Part shown: piece by piece, positions 8,955 through 13,866 of the stretch
How the letters are laid out: every line of letters starts with the position of its first letter
Position numbering within the stretch: the stretch's first letter is position 1
From: Tieghemiomyces parasiticus
Taxonomy: Eukaryota; Kickxellomycota; Dimargaritomycetes; Dimargaritales; Dimargaritaceae
DNA: 13,866 nucleotides
Direction of reading: 5' to 3'
NCBI GenBank assembly: GCA_027575765.1
Contig: JANBPT010001126.1
Span: 1-13,866, forward strand
Position numbers and translations under genes: made by a program
The notes under the pieces: generated by a model
Told to the model about the DNA's origin: nothing
Database searches by the model: none
The model's input: only the letters and a program-made list of their open reading frames with translations

Positions 8955-9608
8955 ATGACTCCTACCTACGAGCTCATCTACGTCCCTTTCTCCGGCTTTG
9001 GCGAAATTTCCCGCGCAATGCTCGACTATGCCGGAGCCGACTGGAAGGCTATTGATCTCCCGCTGGCGGAGGCCACAAAGTTGTCCCCGTATGGTCGCGT
9101 ACCCGTTCTGCGCGTAAATAAACCCGACGGTACTGTCTTTACGGTCTCTGAGAGCCGAGCCATCGAGCGCTACCTCGCCAAGCAGTTTGGTCTTTACGGT
9201 AGCAGCGATGAAGAAGCAGCCCTAATCGACGCCTACGTGTCCCAATGGGACGATGTCCGCAAATACCTATTCGCCTACATGCATAGCTCTGAGGCCATCA
9301 AGGAAGAAGCGGCCGCCAGACTGGACAAAGAACTGGCTCACCTCTCCGAGAAGCACTCCTCAATCCTCACGGCCAACACCACAGAGCAGGGTACCCACTA
9401 CGTTGGAAACAAGGTCACGTGGGCCGATATCTCCGCATATCTTGACCTGGAGCTGCTTAACCATCCCATGGTGACTAAGGGTAAGGCTGAGGCCATCCGT
9501 GCCATCTCTCAAAAGTTCGAACCCTTGACCCAGACCGTGGTTAAGGACCCCAAATTTGTTCACTACCTCAAGGAGTCGAAGGCCCGTCGTGAATCGTATC
9601 CGCGATAG
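8955..9608 (+). CDS. Cytosolic glutathione S-transferase, Tyr-type (sigma/alpha/pi-like)
   Basis: The enzyme conjugates reduced glutathione to electrophiles, or isomerises substrates, as a soluble dimer. The 217-aa intronless product has the usual family length. The N-terminal thioredoxin-like domain (about 3-82) begins YELIYVPF. Tyr9 aligns with the catalytic tyrosine of the sigma/mu/pi/alpha classes. GRVPVL carries the cis-proline (Pro50), and SESRAIERYL (65-74) carries the Glu-Ser pair that holds the glutathione gamma-glutamyl group. The all-helical C-terminal domain (about 85-217) has TWADISAYLDLE, whose Thr-x-x-Asp is the conserved N-capping box (Asp158). An upstream GTG-led extension exists in frame, but the ATG at 8955 starts precisely at the fold and follows a CT-rich leader. 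No mitochondrial or secretory signal is visible. The class within the Tyr-type group is not settled. Confidence 0.93.
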   Translation: MTPTYELIYVPFSGFGEISRAMLDYAGADWKAIDLPLAEATKLSPYGRVPVLRVNKPDGTVFTVSESRAIERYLAKQFGLYGSSDEEAALIDAYVSQWDDVRKYLFAYMHSSEAIKEEAAARLDKELAHLSEKHSSILTANTTEQGTHYVGNKVTWADISAYLDLELLNHPMVTKGKAEAIRAISQKFEPLTQTVVKDPKFVHYLKESKARRESYPR

Positions 9609-10334
9609 GGACTCTTATTAACATAAACGGAGGCCGGCTAAGTATTCGACCCTGGGCCGTCATACATAAAATGGCCATCCATGCTCAATGTCTGCCTTTT
9701 CATTTATACTTTTTACCTCAAAGATTGAAGCATTTATAAACGTTATTTCCCAGCTCGATTTCTAATGTAGTTACGATAGGCAGTAGAATTCTCGAGAGGG
9801 GTTCGAATCAGGTAACGATTAAATGAAGCCAGTAAGTCGCGAGGCTGCGAAACTCACCTCCTAGGGAGCACAACCTAAACATATGGAACAGTTACGCCAA
9901 TATTCACACCTTTATACAGTTTTACCATTTATTAATAGCACGGCCAAGATCGTTGTCATACCAAAAACTACTACTCCGACCAGGTTTGGCAGCTCCCCAT
10001 CCATTCCTCTACCCATTTTCCTTTTATCCCACTGTGGTCGATTTAAATGCCTTCACAATGATACTCTCATTGAAGCATTGATTGATGCTGCATTCCCGCC
10101 TCCGCGCACGCCATGTCATAGCTTGATTCCGATCAATGATGGCCTACCTATTTGGTAGTCTGCATTATACAGTCTTCACGCTTTTATCCACATCTATTAT
10201 TCCCCCTTCCTTTACCTAATTTCATAAATCCTTTTTGATAGGCGTTCAATTTTCCTGATCTTTGAGCGTGCCATCCGCACTGGCGCCGCCGCCTCCTATT
10301 CTTCTAGGACCTCCTCCTTCTCTGCCCTGGCTTT

Positions 10335-10352
10335 GGCGGCTACCTAGCCGCC
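10335..10352. repeat. Perfect inverted repeat, 8-base arms
   Basis: GGCGGCTA and TAGCCGCC are separated by two bases. The arms are perfect, and such symmetry can bind dimeric zinc-cluster factors. By length alone one or so such site is expected by chance in a window this size, and no gene start lies close by. Confidence 0.3.
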
Positions 10353-10453
10353 CTTCCATTCATGTCGGCGTCCGGTCCCGCCACGGCCTGCCGTCCTGGA
10401 TTCCCCTAGTCCAGGCTGGCTAGTTACTTGATTGATGCTGGCCATCACTCAAG

Positions 10454-10506
10454 TATAAAAGACCTAACGGTCGCCATTCAATAAACGACAGAATATATCC
10501 CGACTA
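10454..10506 (+). promoter_or_regulatory. LTR-like TATA and AATAAA pair, possible retroelement remnant
   Basis: TATAAAA at 10454-10460 is followed 20 bases later by AATAAA (10480-10485) and then ACAGAATATATCC. A TATA box with a closely spaced poly(A) signal is the usual plan of the U3-R part of a long terminal repeat. No adjoining gene uses this promoter. I could not find matching LTR ends, a target-site duplication or a primer-binding site, so a solo LTR remnant is only a possibility. Confidence 0.25.
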
Positions 10507-11350
10507 CAATCCCCAACGCCCGTTCGAAGCTTGAAAGCTTGTTTTAGTATTTTAGTACGTTTAGGCTTACCACATCCACGTACACGTTATCCTTTCCCAG
10601 CAACGCCAACCTTCTTGCTCTGTTGGCCGTGGACCCCTTTTTCGCCAAGTGTTTCCGCCTCCATTTTTGTAGGGCCTCTTCTCCATCAGGCTTCTCCTTC
10701 ACTGATACGGCAGCTTGACAGCGGCCTCCATATTTTGCCTGGGCGCGAGTTCCGTCTCGCATTCTAATATATGGGTCTTCTCCTAACCCAAGCGGTAGCC
10801 ACTACGAAGGATGCCGGACATTTATCCAGTGTATATAACCGCCCGGGGGTCGCTGCTCAAAGAAATGTAGCTTATCCACCCACAACCAGTTTTATAGTGA
10901 CTCTTCCGTTCCGTAGCATTAGTAAGTTTTCTCTATTAGCTAGTTTCGTCTGGCTAGTTAGCCTCTTTCTCTATTAGGGTAGTATTTCCCTACGACACTC
11001 CGCTGGAGTAGAAAAATGAATCTTTACTAGTAAATAAAAACATTATTCATTCTATTTTGCCCTCCGTCTGCAAGGCCCTCGTTACAATATAATAGGGGTA
11101 TTATAATTTATCAACCAATTTGATAGGATAATAAATAACAGCACATAGTGATCAAAGTACTAGACCAGTACCATAGACGATAATACCACACCGGAAATAA
11201 AGGTAGAGCAATCCTGTTCATTAGTTAAAAGAGTCATAATCATTCGATCGTGAGAAAAAGGTTGCTAAAGAGAAAGACATACTGGTACACATGGCGGTTG
11301 GAATCGCAGACAGTGCTACACGAATTAAATGCCGTTGACAATAATTCATT

Positions 11351-13075
11351 TTAGTGACGCGACTGGGAGCTGACCGACTCGTGACTAGACGACTGCTCGC
11401 TGCTGTTGGCGGAGGTCTGGCTGGCGCTAAACGATCCATGACGGTTCTGGCCGCTGACAGACGACGCAGCCAAATCGGCGTGCTTGGAGGCCTCCGAGTC
11501 GGCGTGGGCCTGGAACAAGCCGTTGTGGTTCTTGCTGCTGACGTCCGTGAAGCTGGCGTTGTGGGAGTCGGCCGAGGCATTGGTGCTCTCGGCGTTCAAC
11601 GAACCACCGTGGCCCTTAACACTGGCCTTGGTATGGTCAAAGTCAAACTTGCTGTCAGCCACGCTGCCCTGGGCGAAGTGAGAGCTCTGGCCGTGCGGGC
11701 CCCAAGTGCTGGCCTTGGTGTTCTCTGCCTCGTGGCTGGATCCGTTGGCGGCCTGGTGGGCAATGTCGAAAGAGGTGCCCCGGTTGTGGCCGCTGGCCTG
11801 GGTGTTCTCGAAGCTAGCCTGGCTGCCCTGGTGCTTGCTCTGGTCAAAGTTGAAGCCCGAGCCGTGGCCCTTGCCGCTGGCATGGGTGTTGTCGCTGGAG
11901 TGTTGGCTGGCGCTGCCCTTGTTTTGGCTGTAATCGAAGGAGCTGCCGTGGCCGTGCTGACCACCATGGCCCCAAGCGCCGCCCTCGCCACCGTAACTGG
12001 CATCCCAACCACCATGGCCGTTGCTGCCATGACCATTGCCGCCATGACCGCCGTTGCCATAGTTACCACCGTTGCCGCCATGACCGCTGTTGCCGCCATG
12101 ACCACCGTTGCTCTGGCCAGTGACGTGGGTGCTCTCGCTAGATTGCTGGCTGGAGCTGCTCTGGCTGTGGCTGTAGTCGAACGAGCTACCGTTGCTGTGT
12201 CCATAGTCCCGGCCGCCGTTGCCGCCGTGGCTACCACCGTTTCCGCCATAACCACCGTTGCCGTGGTTGCCGCCGTTTCCGCCATGGTTACCACCGTTGC
12301 CGCCATAACCACCATTGCCGTGGTTGCCACCGTGGTTACCGCCGTTGCCGCCATGGCCACCGTTGCCGTGGTTGCCACCGTTTCCACCATGGTTACCACC
12401 GTTGCCGCCATGGCCACCGTGGCCGTGGTCGCCTCCATGGTTGCCGCCGTTTCCACCATGGTTACCACCGTTTCCGCCATGGTTGCCACCGTGGTTGCCG
12501 CCATTGCCGCCATAACCACCGTGGCCGTGGTCGCCACCGTGGTTGCCACCGTTTCCACCATGGTTACCACCGTGGCCGCCGTGGTTACCACCGTTTCCGC
12601 CATGGCCACCATTGCCGTGGTTGCCACCGTGGTTTCCGCCGCTGCCGCCATGGCCACCATTGCCGTGGTTGCCACCGTGGTTTCCGCCGCTGCCGCCATA
12701 ACCACCGTGGCCGTGTTCGCCACCGTGGTTGCCTCCGTTTCCACCATGGTTGCCGCCGTGACCGTGGTCATAGTCGCGGCCGCCGCCATAGCCGGGCTTT
12801 CCATGATCGTGACCGTGATCGCCACCGTGGCCGGGAGTGCCATGGTTGCCGCCGTGGCCTGGGTAGCCGTGACCGTGGTCATGGCTGTGGTCGATGGGTT
12901 TGCCGTTCTCGTCGCAATCAGGCTTGCCGCCCTTGTTCGGCAGGTAGGTGCTGGTGGTGACGGCACTGGCCGGGGTGATGTCGCGGACCTGGATACCGGT
13001 GCTCACCGGGGCTGCCAGGACGTCGCTGACCATGAGCGAGGCGAGGACGGCGGAGAAGACAATGCTGACCTTCAT
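11351..13075 (-). CDS. Secreted Gly/His/Asn-rich repeat protein with Ser-rich repeat tail
   Basis: I do not recognise a named family. The ATG at 13075 starts a clear signal peptide (MKVSIVFSAVLASLMV, likely cleaved after VLA at residue 21). The in-frame upstream extension lacks one and covers the promoter, so it is rejected. The mature part has a short spacer with the only cysteine (Cys54) and then His-Asp-His clusters. A 230-residue block (63-292) of Gly, His and Asn follows, where HG(H/N)GG(H/Y)GG recurs about eight times. After a Ser-rich island (295-321) comes a second Gly/His block (322-377). The tail (376-574) is Ser/His/Asn/Ala-rich with degenerate repeats of roughly 28 aa carrying SFDxx and NTxAS motifs. 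N-glycosylation sequons occur at 295, 444, 499, 506 and 557. There is no GPI or membrane segment. Secretion is well supported. Metal binding, wall association or adhesion are inferences from composition. Confidence 0.85.
   Translation of the reverse strand: MKVSIVFSAVLASLMVSDVLAAPVSTGIQVRDITPASAVTTSTYLPNKGGKPDCDENGKPIDHSHDHGHGYPGHGGNHGTPGHGGDHGHDHGKPGYGGGRDYDHGHGGNHGGNGGNHGGEHGHGGYGGSGGNHGGNHGNGGHGGSGGNHGGNHGNGGHGGNGGNHGGHGGNHGGNGGNHGGDHGHGGYGGNGGNHGGNHGGNGGNHGGNGGNHGGDHGHGGHGGNGGNHGGNGGNHGNGGHGGNGGNHGGNHGNGGYGGNGGNHGGNGGNHGNGGYGGNGGSHGGNGGRDYGHSNGSSFDYSHSQSSSSQQSSESTHVTGQSNGGHGGNSGHGGNGGNYGNGGHGGNGHGSNGHGGWDASYGGEGGAWGHGGQHGHGSSFDYSQNKGSASQHSSDNTHASGKGHGSGFNFDQSKHQGSQASFENTQASGHNRGTSFDIAHQAANGSSHEAENTKASTWGPHGQSSHFAQGSVADSKFDFDHTKASVKGHGGSLNAESTNASADSHNASFTDVSSKNHNGLFQAHADSEASKHADLAASSVSGQNRHGSFSASQTSANSSEQSSSHESVSSQSRH
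11561..11950 (-). repeat. Degenerate ~28-aa repeats in the protein tail
   Basis: The segment codes for about five diverged repeats. Phe-Asp centred motifs (SSFDYS at 378, SGFNFD at 406, TSFDIA at 434, SKFDFD at 476) alternate with NTHAS, NTQAS, NTKAS, HTKAS and STNAS at 396, 424, 452, 481 and 498. Neighbouring copies are mostly 28 residues apart. An isolated copy, SSFDYSHSQ, stands earlier at 298. The DNA has diverged far more than the motif, which suggests selection on the protein. Confidence 0.7.
12200..12889 (-). repeat. Coding minisatellite of Gly/His/Asn repeats
   Basis: The block is low-complexity coding DNA made of GGN, CAY, AAY and TAT codons. A 48-base unit is tandemly duplicated at 12614-12661 and 12662-12709 with only a few differences near its end. 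Related units recur at 16, 19 and 30-34 codon spacing through the rest of the block. His and Tyr alternate at one position of the unit through a CAT/TAT change. Confidence 0.85.
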
Positions 13076-13866
13076 GATGAAGAGTGGGTTAAATAGGGGT
13101 GTGGGGATTGCGGTGGAGTTTGTGAGGGGAAGGATCGTTAAAGGATAAGGGGAGTGGAAGTGTTTCCAGACACTGAAGTCGTAATGAGAGATGCTCAGGT
13201 TGCTAGGCCGGTAGCGAATGGATGGTTGCTGATGCCCATTGGAGAGGTGCGCGGGTGGCCGTTTATATAGAGCCTCTTCGTGGGGGGTGGGAGCAGTGGA
13301 TGGGTATTGCTTTTGATGGTAGTCAGCCAATATGGGTACGGAAAGTAGCCCTCACCGAACGCTCGCCTTATTGTCACCCTGCCCTCAGAACCGACCAGCT
13401 GGGAGTAGCCCGGGCCCATCGGATTCGTGGCTACCCTTCTCCCCTCCGTCGCCCCCGATTTAACGCGACTAGGTGGTTTCGCATCTGTGGCTTGCATGCT
13501 TAGCATCCCAGGGCGGCTCCGCCCGGATCTGTACCAGGCGTCCTCTTACTTTGGGACCGCCTTGGCGCATGCATGTCAGCCACGCAGCAGGCAGAGCTGT
13601 CCGTATTCACCCCCCTACAGCGGTGCGAGCCTCTCGGCACTCCCGTAACGCAGCTTTTGGTGCGAATGGCTCACCATCCCCGCGCTTGTGGGCGAGCTGC
13701 AATTGACGAACACATTGGGCTGCCTCGCTAACAATAGGTCGACGGGGGGTTTGGCGGGTGCAGAGGTACCCTCGCAAGGAGGGGGCGGTATATATGGTTC
13801 AATGCGTGGCCACCTGCGACCGTTGATCCGCCACTCTTTTAGAGAATGATTGCCTCGGCCTGTAGG
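13076..13866. other. Promoter of the Gly/His-rich gene and right-edge sequence
   Basis: To about 13270 this is the 5' leader and core promoter of the Gly/His-rich gene on the minus strand. Beyond that no gene is supported. A GC inverted repeat (GGGCGG-CT-CCGCCC) lies at 13511-13524. A TATATAT at 13789-13795, next to a GGGGCGG, could be a promoter facing out of the window on the plus strand, but no gene start is visible before the edge. Confidence 0.45.
13262..13269 (-). promoter_or_regulatory. TATA box of the Gly/His-rich gene
   Basis: On the minus strand TATATAAA lies about 190 bases upstream of the ATG at 13075. It is followed by a long CT/CA-rich leader with pyrimidine blocks, as in the GST gene. 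Its place inside the upstream in-frame extension shows that the extension is leader DNA and supports the later start. Confidence 0.6.

Larger units (their letters stand above)
9609..11350. other. 1.7 kb convergent spacer between GST and the Gly/His-rich gene
   Basis: This is the 3' flank of two convergent genes. No gene is convincing. It holds a pyrimidine-rich stretch (about 10190-10330), an LTR-like promoter segment near 10454, a perfect 8-base-arm inverted repeat with a 2-base loop at 10335-10352, and A/T-rich DNA from about 11000 to 11230. A 72-aa minus-strand frame at 10762-10544 starts with ATG and has a Lys/Arg-rich middle. It overlaps an equally long plus-strand frame and matches nothing I recognise. 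Confidence 0.5.

Noticed and set aside
9799..9808. GGTTCGAATC, a perfect tRNA B-box look-alike
   Set aside because: The flanks do not form a T stem, and no A box or acceptor stem stands upstream. Similar strings occur inside the GST and THOC1 coding regions by codon use.
10078..10440. A 13-base direct repeat (TTGATTGATGCTG at 10078 and 10428), and another 13-mer shared by 8706 and 10788
   Set aside because: One or two exact 13-base repeats are expected by chance in about 14 kb, and the flanks share no further similarity.
11354..13096. A 580-codon plus-strand open frame and a 456-codon minus-strand frame (12966-11596) overlapping the Gly/His-rich gene
   Set aside because: The repeat units contain no stop codon in several frames, so long frames are a by-product. 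The products are monotonous Ala/Val/Thr/Met strings with no signal or domain, and only the 13075-11351 frame has a signal peptide and a TATA box at a fitting distance.
13076..13330. An 85-residue in-frame N-terminal extension of the Gly/His-rich protein
   Set aside because: It would bury the signal peptide and be translated across the gene's own TATA box at 13262-13269. The ATG at 13075 is preferred.

Overview
The window is eukaryotic and almost certainly fungal. It carries nuclear genes whose open frames are joined by short spliceosomal introns (about 125-180 bases) with GTAAGT, GTACGT or GTAGGT donors and CAG or TAG acceptors. Intergenic spacers have TATA and CCAAT boxes, and there are no bacterial operon features. 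Gene density is compact and coding G+C is fairly high. The exact lineage cannot be read from the DNA alone. The short two- and three-exon genes and the divergent but recognisable Rrp45, THOC1 and ORC6 proteins would suit an early-diverging fungus, which is an inference.

Layout from left to right. 1-355 (-): 5' part of an unrecognised acidic/basic coiled-coil gene running off the left edge. 969-2065 (-): RNA exosome subunit Rrp45 (EXOSC9), two exons, 309 aa. 2540-4300 (-): THO complex subunit 1 (THOC1/Hpr1), one exon, 586 aa, with an AATAAA signal just downstream. 4301-5900: a 1.6 kb spacer holding a degenerate 5S rRNA-like element that ends in a T7 run. 5901-7510 (-): origin recognition complex subunit 6 (ORC6), three exons, 433 aa. 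7511-8954: divergent promoter region. 8955-9608 (+): intronless cytosolic glutathione S-transferase with a TATA box, CCAAT boxes and an AP-1/Yap1-type site upstream. 9609-11350: convergent 1.7 kb spacer with an LTR-like promoter segment but no convincing gene. 11351-13075 (-): a secreted 574-aa protein built of Gly/His/Asn repeats and a Ser-rich repeat tail. 13076-13866: its promoter and the right edge.

The first four genes are all on the minus strand. Three of them serve nuclear nucleic-acid processes: RNA decay and processing (exosome), mRNP assembly and export (THO), and replication initiation (ORC). They have separate spacers and promoters, so they are neighbours rather than an operon. 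The GST is a detoxification enzyme. The Gly/His-rich secreted protein is the most unusual coding object here. The 5S-like Pol III element is the most unusual non-coding one.
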